Source: Arion vulgaris
Taxonomy: Eukaryota > Mollusca > Gastropoda > Stylommatophora > Arionidae
Length of the DNA stretch: 64,000 bases
Assembly (NCBI GenBank): GCA_020796225.1
Contig: CM036753.1
Span: forward strand, 79,133,441 to 79,197,440
Direction of reading: 5' to 3'
The position numbers were made by a program, and so were the translations under genes. The notes beneath the pieces are model-generated. The model did no database searches. It saw nothing but the letters and a program-made list of their open reading frames with translations, and had not been told where the DNA came from. Every line of letters starts with the position of its first letter. Position 1 is the stretch's first letter. Below, piece after piece: positions 1 to 10,686 of the stretch.

Positions 1-195
1 TGCCTAGCCTGGGCAGCTGATATGAGGAATGTGCCTTGCCCATTTTGCACAAACTGTTCAAAATAAATCCAAAGGAAATACAATGGTCTATACGTTTGAA
101 ATCAAACAGAGTTTGCAGGGTATGTCAGAAGAAGGAATGGAACACACATATGACCATTAACTGCCTCAGGGTCCATCCCTTCAGATTTGTCGTTG

Positions 196-1550
196 GGGTC
201 AAAGGTACAAGGAAGCGGCGCGCCAGGATTAGAGAGATGGTTCTAATACCCTGCCCTCACCTCCACGTGGTTACACTGGTAACAGACGGGGGTTCCGGTC
301 TGGCCAAGAGGGCAGGTGCTGTGGGAGAGCTACTCTCGGTCAAGTAGAGATGCAAAGGTAGTCATGCTTGATGGGATCTGCCCGTAACACAGACCAGCGA
401 ACTCCCATAGTGACTATTAATGCTCGCCTATCCCGGTCGAAGGAAAAAGCTAGAACGACCCCAGTGGAACCTCGCGGGTGGAACACGATAGCCCACGCAT
501 TCTCCTCTTGTTGCATATTTCTTGTGCCGATGAGAATGCCGGGTGATGAGTTGGACGCTCGTTGGTCCACATGGGTCAAAAGTTCGAATCAAAACCATCG
601 AAGGGAGGTTGTCATGCGTGGGGCGAAATTCGGAGTCAATCATGCTCTTCTTGCGTACTCTCTTGAGCCGATGAGTGTGCTGGGTGATGAGTTGAGTTGC
701 ACGTGGGCAACATAGGGCAAACTCGGTTTTGCCCACTCGAAGTCGGACAACCCAGTAGGAATTGACGGAAATGGTGAGGTAGGCACCAGGGCAGAGCGAG
801 GGCGCATAGGGCCGGGCAAGGGTGGCGCCACATGTGGCGAAAAATGTGAGCACGGAAAAAAGACGATGGTGACAGGGCATCAGGGTAGGGCTAGCACACA
901 CGCTGGCAAAGTCATAGTGGGCCTCATCGAGGGGCAGGCCGGCACGGCAGGAGGGTGTGCGTCCCACCCACACGAGTAAAGCAACTGGAAAGCCTAGCAG
1001 AGGCAAAACCAGTGCAGCGGCAGCAGCAAGGGCGACAGCAACCAGCGCGGCAGCAGCAAGCGCGACAGCGGTAGGCAGGGTGTGCGTCCCACTCAAATGT
1101 ACAGAACAACTGGAAAGCCCAGCAGAGGCAAAGCCAGTGCGCGTTTCCGCTCGTAGGGAACTACTGCTGCCTTGTAGTTGATTGAGGACAATCAAAGGCT
1201 AGCGGAGCAAACCGTAAACAAACCTGAACGGGCGGCAAACCAAGGTGTTCATTAAAACGACCGGTTTTGCTGGGCAGATGGCGTTCATAAGCCTGGGAGG
1301 GCAGGCCGTCTAAGGGTCGCTGCCCTGAAAGAAAATAGCAACCCACTGCCTTGTGGGTTACGGCTGGGGACAGTCAAAGCCTAGCGGAGAGCGAACCGCA
1401 CACAATAGCTGGCTGAAATCGAACACCCCACCGAAGGATAAGCAACTGTGCTCAAATAGGTGCTGAAGGTTGGTGCACGTACATTACGTTCTGATGTTTG
1501 GCTGTTTATACATCACAATAAGAATGACTAAAATTAGCCTAGAACGATCG
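196..1550 (+). repeat. Long GC-rich repeat R1, copy 1
   Basis: A GC-rich block in otherwise AT-rich DNA. Its 5' part (about 196-330, from ggggtcaaagg through the cctccacgtgg motif) and its 3' part (about 1405-1550, ending agaacgatcg) match a second copy at 39103-40385, while the middles do not visibly align. The interior is modular: a segment around 515-560 recurs at about 655-705 (both contain gccgatgag then gggtgatgag), and a segment around 950-1010 recurs at 1075-1140 (gggtgtgcgtcccac). No long frame here resembles a known protein, although the low stop density gives a 255-codon minus-strand frame that I treat as chance. It could be a non-autonomous retroelement; copy 2 ends in a GAA-type tail, which favours reverse transcription. 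Class unknown. Confidence 0.55.
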
Positions 1551-1638
1551 CAAGAGATTTGTCGTCAAGGTTTGCTCCTCTAGTCTTCTACATAACCATG
1601 CTAACTCACAGAGCAGTGGGGATTTTCTGTCTGTCTGT

Positions 1639-1746
1639 CTCTTAAATATCTTTTCATATATATATATATATATCCAAATATGTGTGTTGATGCTCTTAAA
1701 TATCTTTTCATATATATATATATATATACAAATATGTGTGTTGATG
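1639..1746. repeat. 54-bp direct duplication with (AT)n core
   Basis: Two adjacent copies of a 54-bp unit start at 1639 and 1693. Each holds ctcttaaatatctttt, an (AT)n run and aatatgtgtgttgatg. A short (CTGT)n run precedes it. Confidence 0.85.
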
Positions 1747-1959
1747 TCAGTGTATACCACTGTGTTTGGAATAGGAGAGAAAGTTATGGTTTGGATGTTA
1801 TGAAGCCGGAGAAAGAATAAGCAGTAATCATTTAAATTGTTGCTGTCTAGATCATACGTTAGTACGATATGTTGAAACAACGGGTACTCTGCGTTTATTC
1901 AATAAACGAACATCCTTCTTCTTGCCCATTCTTACGATTCGTTTCCCTTTATTCAGTTT

Positions 1960-2225
1960 TTCTCATCGGTCGGGAGAGATGTGCAGAAATAGTGACTAGG
2001 ATTCTGCTCGTCTGTGTTGCGAGCAGATCTCATCAAACGTAACTGCGTCTGCATAACTATTTATACCATAGTAGCTGTCCCTCGAACGCTACCCGCTTAG
2101 CCAGACAGGATCCTATGTCTGTTTCAAGGGTCACCACGTGAAGGGAGGTAGGATCTTGATTAGTATCAGCTCACTAAACCGGTTGTGATGTTGTCCCAAT
2201 GAATGCGCATTTGACCCAGAATAAA
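1960..2225 (-). repeat. R1-related repeat with TATA box, minus strand
   Basis: Read on the minus strand, this stretch aligns in order with the 5' part of R1 copy 1: gggtcaaa, the ccacgtggtgaccc motif, gaaacagac, tgtctggctaag, then gatctgctcgcaacacagac. Where copy 1 has ggtcaagtagagatgc, this copy has ggtataaatagttatgc, a good TATA box (plus-strand 2060-2067). An aataaag lies further on. Promoter plus polyadenylation-like signal resembles an LTR, but I cannot place TG...CA ends or a primer-binding site securely. Confidence 0.4.
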
Positions 2226-2345
2226 TGAACATAAAATATAGCATAATACTAGTGAACTTGTGTGCTCATACTTGCGAGAGGTCCGTTTAATAAGCAGTAA
2301 TGTCATATATAACAGAATTTGGCAAATGAGGTGAAACAACACATC

Positions 2346-2745
2346 TCAGAAAGCTCACCACATGTGAAATAAAATGCTTGTGGAAGGCTGCGGAAGTCAC
2401 CAGGAAAGATAGACTACGAAATGAGAACATCAGAAGCAGAATGGGCATAACTTCATGCACCGAATACATCGAAAGACAACAAATGCAGTGGTTTGGACAT
2501 TTAGGGAGAATGAAAAACAACCAACCACCAATAACAGCATACAATAAAAGAGATCGGGTACTAGAGCTAAGGGAAGACCAAGAAAACGATGGATAGACAA
2601 TATCAAGACCACACTACACAAACACGGATACAACACAACAAGTGCGACTCATCTAGTCCTAGAACGCAAATTAAAGCTCCCATCCATACGCTTAACGGCA
2701 AGAGTGGATAACCAACTACATCTTCCACCTGGGAATGGACAATAA
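2346..2745 (+). mobile_element. LINE-F 3' end, decayed reverse transcriptase tail
   Basis: Encodes the C-terminal tail typical of animal LINE reverse transcriptases. Visible blocks are VTRKDRLRNENIR, then WFGHLGRM, and after a frameshift near 2555-2575 the basic block GRPRKRWIDNI, finishing HLPPGNGQ and a stop at 2743-2745. The catalytic domain is absent, so this is a 5'-truncated, dead copy. A second copy of the same family lies at 23645-23945 with the same tail order, and a diverged relative is on the minus strand near 35.9 kb. Confidence 0.85.
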
Positions 2746-2749
2746 GCAA

Positions 2750-3690
2750 TAGGTTTAACGTCGACAATCTTCACTTGAACGACTATATATATAGTTTCAG
2801 ATACAGCATGAGGAATCATTCTTAATTTGTCATCTGAAGTATCGCTAAGTAGAGATTCAAGGCAATTGAAAATAATGAAAACAATCGAATGAACTACATC
2901 TATATATAAATTATACTTGTCATTGTGGACGGATTGGAATAATGTATAGCCTATTTGTTTAAACACAAAGAGGGTTGCGGATTCAGTCTAACACTGGACG
3001 TTCTGGGCGTGATGAAAGAAATTGGCCCTCCTACATCCTGCACACTGGGGTTTTAAAATTTGAAGTGACCTGCACTGCATACCATCATGTTTGAAACGGC
3101 AACACAACTTTTTTTAAATTGATTTTTTTATGATTATGTTGTAATGCTACGCTATATGACTGGCAGAGTAAAAATCTTTCGACTGTTTTTGTATTTATCA
3201 CTACACATAGAAAATATATCAGGGACGTAAATGAATATGGAAACCGCTAGACCAGGGAAAGGTGTAGCCTAGTGCTGAATGTGCACGCACGATTTAAATA
3301 AATAGCAAATCAGAGATCCTGTAGGCATTTCTGGGTTTGGTATACTAATTACTCTGCAGACTTCTCAGTTGAGATGGCGTGTGTGAAGACAGTGCTTCTT
3401 TCCTGCTGAAGAAGGCAGGTGATAGTTGATATACTTTTTTTGTCTGCGTGTTCAACATGCAACTTCATGACACACAACAGAGAATAGTATCAACATAGCA
3501 ATCATAAAACATAAGATGAGTATGCACCAAATCAACGCCATTCAAAACAAAACTCGCTGGTACTATTGCACCCCCATTCATACATTTACAGTAATCTTAC
3601 AATGCCAACTTTAACACTAATCAATTAACAGTATGTATTGCGGTTTTTTTTTGGTAGCACTTTCATGAACACATTCTTTCCGCTTTTTCT
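2750..3690. other. Unassigned AT-rich DNA
   Basis: No gene, tRNA-like box pair, tandem array or TIR pair was recognised. It contains short A and T runs only. Confidence 0.5.
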
Positions 3691-3696
3691 TTTTTT

Positions 3697-3992
3697 CACA
3701 CAGTCTTGTTTTCTTATACAGTCTTGTTTTCTTTTATAGTCTTGTTTTCTTTTGTAGTCTTGTTTTCTTTTACAGTTTTGTTTTTTCTTTTACAGTCTTG
3801 TTTTCTTGCACAGTCTTGTTTTCTTTTAGTCTTGTTTTCTTGTGTAGTCTTGTTTTCTTTTGTAGTCTTATTTTCTTATACAGTCTTGTTTTCTTTTGTA
3901 GTTTTGTTTTCTTTTGCAGTCTTGTTTTCTTTTGTAGTCTTGTTTTATTTTGTACTCTTGTTTTTTTTTGTAGTCTTGTTTTCTTTTGCAAC
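3697..3992. repeat. 18-bp minisatellite (agtcttgttttcttttgt)
   Basis: About sixteen tandem copies of an 18-bp unit, tcttgttttcttttgtag with small variants and a few length changes. Because the period is a multiple of three, open frames run through it on both strands and translate to hydrophobic VLFSF-type or basic KKTRL-type repeats. I read these as arithmetic, not as proteins. Confidence 0.9.
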
Positions 3993-3994
3993 CA

Positions 3995-4440
3995 TTCTAC
4001 TGCACCTTACCTCACATTTTACCTTTTCACTAGATAACACACCTGCATCTCAGCGTATCTTTTCAAACAAATAACACGTCTGAGCTCACTCTACTTAGAA
4101 AGGCAGGCCACCCAGTGATTGAAACTTCAAAGAAATGAAGAAGGATGTTTCAGTACAGAATATGAACATTATGTTCTTTATCTATCAGCAATTCTATTTA
4201 CTTCTCCAAATGCATGTTATAACTGAACATGTACCAGGAACTAAAGAAACAATAGCTGTCAAAGCTACCTGTAAATTAAAGAATGATAGAGACCATATGT
4301 TGGACACACTAAAGATGGTAGTATATGATATGTACAAATATAGAACTGATAAAATGATTAATTAACTATTCAATCAGAATAGAATTCTCCGATAAGAGTT
4401 AATTCTATTTTTCATGGTTTCTTGGCCTACACGCTCTGAT
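3995..4440. other. Unassigned DNA
   Basis: A 76-codon open frame (4135-4365, plus) has no recognisable domain. Nothing else was identified. Confidence 0.4.
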
Positions 4441-4530
4441 ATAACCAATAAAAGGTTCGCCTTAGGTTGAAAGTGGCGTGCCTCGGCTTAAAGAGACGTT
4501 AATCCCTTACTTAACAAACAAACAAACAAA
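4440..4530 (+). repeat. Possible SINE 3' end with (ACAAA)n tail
   Basis: The stretch ends gacgttaatcccttacttaa followed by caaacaaacaaacaaa. A short body with a simple tetranucleotide tail fits a SINE 3' end. I found no second copy in the window and no promoter boxes, so this is tentative. Confidence 0.3.
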
Positions 4531-4727
4531 TGATAAAATGACAACTAAATATTTGTTTAGTATATTAAGGAACCTATAAATATTGGCAATTTTATGTTCA
4601 ATTGTTAAGTTCTTATATTGTAACATTATCTATGTGTTCTGTGTACATCTCCCAAACACATCTACATTTAAATAGGTAAATTTCATTTGCACGTATGTAT
4701 TTGATTAGACATATCCATACTTACACT

Positions 4728-4966
4728 CACTTAAACACACAAACGATATATCACTTAAACACACAACAAATATATCACTTAAACACACAAAAGATATATC
4801 ACTTAAACACACAACAAATATATCACTTAAACACACAAAATATATCACTTAAACACACAAAAGATATATCACTTAAACACACAACAAATATATCACTTAA
4901 ACACACAAAAGATATATCACTTAAACACACAAAAGATATATCACTTAAACACACAAAAGATATACC
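4728..4966. repeat. 24-bp minisatellite (cacttaaacacacaaaagatatat)
   Basis: About ten tandem copies of a 24-bp unit, with alternating ...caaaagatatat and ...caacaaatatat variants. It is open in frame on both strands because 24 is a multiple of three. Confidence 0.92.
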
Positions 4967-5034
4967 CAAACACATGTTGACCAATATTAATTCATTATTT
5001 CTTTCGTCCATAACTAGGAAGTCCTTGGAAGTAA

Positions 5035-6170
5035 TCAGTCGTCATTATGTCTGATGACACTTTTTAGAGTAGTAACACAATTACTATAACTACTGCTACG
5101 TCTGATGGTATCTTCTAGGGCAGTTACAAAATTACATTACATCCGATGACGTTTTCTAGTGAAATAATAAACTTCAATTACGTCTGATGACGACTAAAGC
5201 AATATAAAAATCCTATTACATCTAATTTCTTCCTCTATTTCGATATAAAACTCCCATTACATCTAAAAAAACCTTCTAATGTAGTAAAAAAATCCCACTT
5301 ACTTCTAACGATGCTCTCTAAAGCAGTAGAAAACACCCATTACATGTCATAGTGTTCTATAGGGTAGTATCTAGCTATCATTACATTTAATGTCGATATT
5401 TAAAGCAGTAGTAGATTCCCATTACATCTAATGACACCATCTAGATTAGTATCAAACTACCATTACATCTAATGACGCCATCTAGAGTAGTATTAAACTA
5501 CCATTACATCTAATGACGCCATCTAACATAGGAAAAAACTATTATTACGTCTAATAACGTCATTTAGAATAGTTCTAAACTACTATTACATTTAATGACA
5601 CCATCTAGAGTGTGATCAAACTACCATTACATCCAACGACGTCATCTGAAGCAGTTGCAAACTTTATTACATATAAAGCCGTTCTCGAAAGCAGTTATGG
5701 AACTTCCATTTTATCTCCCCGCAGCAACCTCGCAGCAAATGTCGCGGACTTGCTCATTCTAGGGAAAGGGTGGTTTGTGTCCGCGCAAACAATTCCGCAG
5801 GTAAGAATTCTAGGGAAGGGGTGGTTGAGGGATGGTTGGTCAGTTAATTTTTGGCTTCGCAACAATTTCGCGGGAACGGGTGTGTATTGGTCAGTTAATT
5901 TTTGGCGGGAACGTAAGTTGGGCCGGTGTGTTATAGTTTTAGTAGGTCGTCACCAAATACAAAGATGCGAGCCTATCAAATACAACACTCATACCAAATA
6001 CAAACACGCGATCGTAACCCCTACGCGCATCAAATAGAATTACCCAAATCCGGGGAACCCTAGGAAATCCTGGCTGCGGGGTAGCTGCGGGAGATAGATT
6101 GATGTACCGCAGTTATAAATTCCGATTACATCTAACGACATCCTCTATCTAGGGCAGAATAAAACTCAAT
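5035..6170. repeat. About 41-45-bp degenerate tandem array, split by MITE-5
   Basis: Many imperfect copies of a unit like ccattacatctaatgacg followed by ccatctagagtagtattaaacta. Units are best preserved between 5440 and 5640 and more diverged at the edges. The array stops at about 5710, is interrupted by the TIR element 5714-6094, and resumes at about 6110 with the same motif. The insertion is therefore younger than the array. Confidence 0.85.
5714..6094. mobile_element. MITE-5, 381-bp TIR element with TA duplication
   Basis: Ends are inverted repeats: the left starts tctccccgcagc and the right end reads gctgcgggaga, continuing inward with a second cgcagc match on each side. TA flanks each side (5712-5713 and 6095-6096). 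It sits inside the 41-45-bp array, which resumes after it. Internal direct repeats are visible: ttctagggaa followed by ggtggtt occurs twice, and ggtcagttaatttttggc occurs twice. It is GC-richer than its surroundings. There is no transposase; a 141-codon frame starting at 5612 runs across the left end and is not a recognised protein. The TA flank suggests a Tc1/mariner-type mobiliser, or a TWA duplication of PIF/Harbinger type. Confidence 0.75.
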
Positions 6171-6360
6171 TTTTTGTTCTAATGATATTAAATGTCATGT
6201 CAGGTTTTTTTTTCTGGGTTCCACGTATCCGACTTGATCAAATTATTTATCTCGTGATGTGGAGGTTACTACGAAAGTATAACCCATGATAATCACGATA
6301 ATAAATTACAGAATCGTTAGTAAAAAACGTGTAAAATGTAGCTCAAAACTGTATGAGAAT

Positions 6361-6603
6361 CCTTCTTCTTTTCGAGCGCTCCATATCGATTACTTGTTAA
6401 ACCACTATTTGTGATTTTTATGTGATCTGAGCCTAAGAGCGATTATTCGCTGTGCCAGTTACAAGCCTACACATCCAGTTTCTGCGGCGCTTTTAATTTA
6501 CTAGAGTAGCTTTCCTAGGTCTCTACCTCAGTTACCTCTTACGACATGCATTACAGGTCGCAATGTTATTATTGTTTGTTCACCTTGCGAGTTCCGACAA
6601 CAC
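6361..6603 (-). mobile_element. SINE-2 copy
   Basis: Minus-strand copy. The plus strand opens with the complement of the GAA-type tail (ccttcttctt), then cgagcgctccatatcgatta, the tgatctgagcctaagagcg block, gtgccagtt, and the conserved cctcttacgacatgca core near the 5' end. Other copies are at 40520, 41419, 57935 and 59391. Confidence 0.85.
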
Positions 6604-6669
6604 ACGTCAAGTCTGAAAATCTAAATTTGTTTAATGTATAACGTATCATAAAATTAGGATTCAGAATAA

Positions 6670-7053
6670 ATATCAAGTAAACAGAAGTAATGCTTATCTC
6701 TAAGAGACAGGAAACACCACAGTGCAATATCAAAATTAACAACACAACACTGAAAAAAGTTCATCGATTCAAGCATATGGGAACATTCCTAAGATCAGAT
6801 GAAAGATATAAAACATAGATTAAGAGTAGAATAGCTCTAGCGAAAACAGTGTTGATGTAAATTAAACACACACTATTCGTGAATTCACTACCAATGACAC
6901 TGCAGAAACGGGTGCTCCAGTGCTATATTGAACCAATACTTATGTACGGCAGCAAATCATGGACAATGAACAGGCAATAAGTAAGATTGCTTGAAGCCAC
7001 AGAGATGTTGTTTTACAGAAGAATGCTGAACATTTCATTGACAGCGAATAAAA
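6670..7053 (+). mobile_element. LINE-E fragment, reverse transcriptase C-terminal part
   Basis: The translation, with stops, reads KTEVMLISKRQ, then FKHMGTFLRSD, QKRVLQCYIEPILMYGS and EATEMLFYRRMLNIS. These are the blocks downstream of the catalytic palm in this LINE type. It ends abruptly where the minus-strand LINE-I fragment begins, so the two were joined by insertion or rearrangement. Confidence 0.8.
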
Positions 7054-8690
7054 CTTCTTCTTCAGCGATCTCTGGTCATGCGCTTAATTTACTGTGGACC
7101 ACAAACTGGGCAGTCAGCTTCAGGTCTGTCAGGTTTCCCAAAGCTTAGTTTTCAGGTCGACTGGGTGTGGCCACATGCTGCTTCTCAGCTCACACAGGAA
7201 AGGACAGTCTTGCAGGATATGCTCTGGTGTCTGTTCCGCCTACTGACACTGGCAGAGAGCTGTTTGACTTATTCCTAGTCTATATAAGTGTTTGTTGAGT
7301 CTTCAGTGTCCGGTGCGTAGTCGAAATATAATGACCTGGTCTGTTCTGCTTAGGTCTTTGAGAGTCTTTTCCATAATTATATCCAGTGTTTGTCTTCCAG
7401 TCTACTGCAGATTTTCTCTGTATGAGGGTTTGACCTCTTGAAAAGACAAGGGTTGGTAAATGTGCTCTTTGGCACTGCCCTCCTTAGCTAAGACATCGCA
7501 CTCTCATTGCCTGCAATGCCACAGTGAGATGGAATCAATTGCAAGTGAATTTCTGCCTTTCTGAAAGCTAGCAAGTTCTCTTTTAGGTTTTGTACTGTGC
7601 TGTAAGCGGATTTAGCCTCCAGGGCTTGTATAGCTGACAGTGAGTCTGTAAAATACCATCTTTCCTGCAGGTGCTTGCAGCTTATTCATGTGCTGTGCTG
7701 CCATCAGAAGGGCTAAGAGTTCTGCTTTGTAGTTGGAACATATTCTTCAGTAGGGGCCTGAGACACAGTTGTAGCACCTGGGTGCCTAATGTAATTCCTT
7801 CTCCACCATTCATGTTACCTCCATGCCGATCCATCTGTGTAAATTCTTGTCCAGCTGTCTTTGAAACATGTAATGGAGATGTTCATTGTAGTTGCTTTCT
7901 TCACTAGATTAGGCTCAGCATCTTTGCTTAACAATTTAGGGATGGAGGTTGAGAAGTTTAGTGCTAGTTGCTACTAAGTCTGGTTCCCAGTGATCAAAAT
8001 GTAATTCTTCAGGTATGGAATTATGATTTAGTAGTTCCAAGTATGACTTTCCTATTTCTTTTGCTTTATGGTTTAGACTCGTCGCTTTAGTCTGTTTTTT
8101 TGTTTTAGCCGCCATTTTTTCATGCAGTGGATGGTGAGGCATCCTTTTGATCCTTTCAGTCTGTAGAATCACTTTTCTCCTCCTTCTGTCTTCCAAGGGC
8201 TGGATGTTGGCTTCTTTTTCCATTTCTACAATTGGTGTAGATTTCATGGCTACCAAAATAGTACGCAGACACCTGTTTTGTGTTTTTCCAGTATCGATTT
8301 GTTTGAATTGGCTGCTGATATCCATGTCGATGATGCATATTTCAGGGTCGGTCTAATTGCACCAGTGTACACCTGACTCAGGATTCGACTATCAGCTTCC
8401 CACCTAGTTCCAGCCAGCTTCCGCATCACGCTTTGTTTCCTCATAGCCTTTCTGTTTGTTTCCAATATGTGATGTTTCCATGTCAGACGACTGTCAAGTT
8501 TAACTCCCAAAAGGTTGGAGTATGGGAACGGGAAACGAAATCATTTTTAAATTTCAGTCTGAAGTGTTCTTCCTTTGTTGACAATGAGAAAAGCGTTGCT
8601 ATAGTTTTGCTCCGGTTTATTTCTAGACCCCATTTACTTGCCCATATTATGACGCTGTTCAGGCTGGCCTGGAGTTTAAAGATGGCAGGA
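7052..8690 (-). mobile_element. LINE-I copy, reverse transcriptase end plus RNase H
   Basis: Minus-strand LINE with a C-terminal RNase H, read from 8690 down to 7052. It begins inside the palm or thumb region (WASKWGLEINRSKT, the segment after the catalytic YADD), then MGVKLDSRLTWKHHI, VYTGAIRPTLKYAS and MKSTPIVEMEKEANIQPLE. RNase H blocks follow near 7660-7500 (TDSLSAIQALE, then PSHCGIAGNE). The Cys-rich tail is split by stops. The 3' end is present, with a tail of cttcttcttc type on the plus strand. Several stops and frameshifts make it a pseudogene, and 5' truncation removed the endonuclease and most of the RT. A second tail of this family is at 53660-53925, plus strand. Confidence 0.88.
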
Positions 8691-8769
8691 CCCAGAAACT
8701 CGGAGGTGTAAACAAATGATGAGAATTTAAAACAGGCATGCACACACAGAAACAGTACCAAAAGAATAT

Positions 8770-9010
8770 TAATCACACCACAAAGGTTCTTGGGGCATAT
8801 AATGCGAAGATGAGGCTCAGAATAGTTGGTGACAACACGTAAAATTCAGGAATGGCGAGATCGTGGAAGGCAGATTGAGAAGATGCTGGAGGGTCTGACA
8901 TCGTGATTCAACAAAATAATAACGCCGAACTGATTAATTGCACTCAGAAGAGAGAGTTGTGGAGATACATGATCGTCTACGCCGGCAGGCATGACACTTC
9001 ATCACCTAAT
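8770..9010 (+). mobile_element. LINE-E 3' tail, decayed
   Basis: The residual pattern matches the LINE-E C-terminus: a GHIMRR-like block, a basic RGRQ block, EKMLEGLTS, and the terminal W-R-x-M-I-x-Y-A-like block near 8955-8990 in a shifted frame. It ends near the run catcaccta. Multiple stops are present. Confidence 0.7.
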
Positions 9011-9578
9011 ATGTGATTTATTAGTTTAGAAAATCATCATCATGTGCCGATCTAAGAAATCTAGTTGTTGTACATAGATTCAGTCATCTCGCCATGTGTC
9101 TTGTAATGTTAAGCTGAATAAAGCTGGCGACATCATAGAACTTTGTGATTCCTTTTACGAGCCATTAACCTTGTAGATTGGAAGTAAACGAACAACATGA
9201 AACTCCTGGTCTTTATTCTTGAAGAGGGCTTTATTCTTGGCTTTTTCTCTCTGATCATGTCTGTCCTTTATCTACTCTTTTATATTGTTTTCCTTTTTCC
9301 CAGCAGTTACCACGGTATAAGACAATCAATGTCAGGTTTATTTTCTGCTTCTTTTCTGATTATAACTATCTCTTTATCTCTTATCTTTCTATTTGTTGCT
9401 TTCATCTGGCAGATACACTATATTAGCTCAACGTTTGTATTTATATTGTGGCGCCTCTGACTAATGGTTGTGGAGGAGTGGGCGCCATATGATAATTGCA
9501 ATGCTACTACTATTAATAATGAGAATAGTGATGTTAATATAGCTGAGAAGCTGGCGCTTTCTGTAAGGAAAAATTAAA
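9011..9578. other. Unassigned DNA with one hydrophobic open frame
   Basis: An 87-codon plus frame (9197-9460) encodes a strongly hydrophobic sequence rich in F, L and I that could form membrane helices. T-rich DNA gives such translations by composition alone, and there is no conserved motif. I do not call it a gene. Confidence 0.35.
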
Positions 9579-9589
9579 GGGTATGATTA

Positions 9590-9796
9590 AAAAGCTAATT
9601 GCATATACTTTACTGGACTTTGCGAATCTATCCCAGCTTTTAAATGCTGCTTGTGATTTTTCTAGGCATTATTACATTCAGTAGTTTGCCATTTATTTCT
9701 GAACGGGTGGCGCCATCGTCCGCAGCGTGATTTGAACTCAGAACGTCGGGGTTAATAGACCGAGTCACTATCCCCTAAGCCACAGACGCCACCAAC
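9590..9796 (-). mobile_element. SINE-5 copy with 11-bp target duplication
   Basis: A 207-bp minus-strand SINE flanked by perfect gggtatgatta duplications at 9579-9589 and 9797-9807. On the minus strand the head has an A-box-like tggcttaggggatagtg and a B-box-like gagttcaaatcac, so it is tRNA-derived. The body carries atggcaaactactgaatgta and tgcctagaaaaatcac, also present in SINE-4. Compared with the 63087 copy it lacks about 44 bp in the middle. Confidence 0.92.
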
Positions 9797-9910
9797 GGGT
9801 ATGATTAAGGGCATTATAATAGTTACAATGTAAAGAAATATTGCAAAAGCGAGAAGGTTGTGTTCACGGTAATGCTACAAAAATAGTGAGAGTTGTATTT
9901 ACTTGATATC

Positions 9911-10043
9911 TGACAAATCTAAAACCTGCAGAGTATTTGACTAATCTAAAGCTTGCAGAGAATTTGACTAATCTAAAGCCTGCAGAGTATTTGACTAATC
10001 TAAAGCCTGCAGAGTATTTGACTAATCTAAAGCCTGCAGAGTA
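9911..10043. repeat. 27-bp minisatellite (cctgcagagtatttgactaatctaaag)
   Basis: About five tandem copies of a unit formed by cctgcagagtatttgac and taatctaaag. The central copies are nearly identical. Confidence 0.93.
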
Positions 10044-10129
10044 AAATATAGCGACATGAATTTATGTTTAATTCTCTCTACTTTTCATGATATACATGGA
10101 CAGTATCACCAACATAGACGAAACATCAT

Positions 10130-10686
10130 CGAGGTAGACCAATAAAATGAAGTGTTCTTTGCTGACGACCAGTGTTTATTCCATAATAATAGTGAACAGC
10201 TTCAAGAACACATAAGCTTACTCAACAATAGCTGCTCCAATTACAACATGAAGATTAACATTCAAAAGACAGAAGTCAAGAGAAATCACATTTCTCGAAA
10301 GTGTCTTCAAATTTGATAGTAAACTGGATAGAGAGATTGAAACTAGAATCCAAAAAGTCAAGGATGTTACTATCAAATTACCGCAATCTTGAAGCTAAAA
10401 GACAAATTATAAATTCCAGTCTGCATAACAACACTGTGCTACCAGTGCCAAACGTCGTCACTGACACCAGAACAGGGGAAAATTACCACCTGTGGAATGA
10501 GATACCAGAGGAAAGTGGTAAACAAACTAAGTTTAGACCATATAAGAAATTAGAAGAACAGTTGAAACAACACCTGTTGTTATATTCATTGTAAGACAGA
10601 GAGGCACATGGTTTGTCCACTTGGTGAGAATGAACCCAACTACACCAGTTGCAAGATAGCCAGCCTGAAAATGGAATCGTTTAGAG
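10130..10686 (+). mobile_element. LINE-D copy 1, 5' section (interrupted)
   Basis: Decayed reverse transcriptase. A catalytic-type FADD block is visible near 10160 (VFFADDQCLFHN), followed by NYNMKINIQKTEV, then KLDREIETRIQ and the C-terminal segments around 10440-10640. Frames shift repeatedly. MITE-2 splits the element at 10687 and the sequence resumes at 11161. Copy 2 at 21985 shares the downstream half. Confidence 0.82.

Noticed and set aside
521..700. Hammerhead ribozyme cores (gatgag followed by gaaa)
   Set aside because: The ctgatga core and the paired stems needed for a hammerhead could not be drawn; gatgag occurs within a simple duplication of R1.
428..1195. A 255-codon minus-strand frame in the GC-rich repeat R1
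   Set aside because: Low stop density in GC-rich DNA, internal duplications and no recognisable domain; R1 copy 2 has no equivalent frame.
3706..4074. A 122-codon hydrophobic repeat frame like a membrane protein
   Set aside because: Produced by the 18-bp T-rich minisatellite; the period is a multiple of three, so several frames stay open.
9197..9460. An 87-codon membrane-protein-like frame
   Set aside because: Hydrophobic composition is expected from T-rich DNA, with no conserved motif or supporting context.
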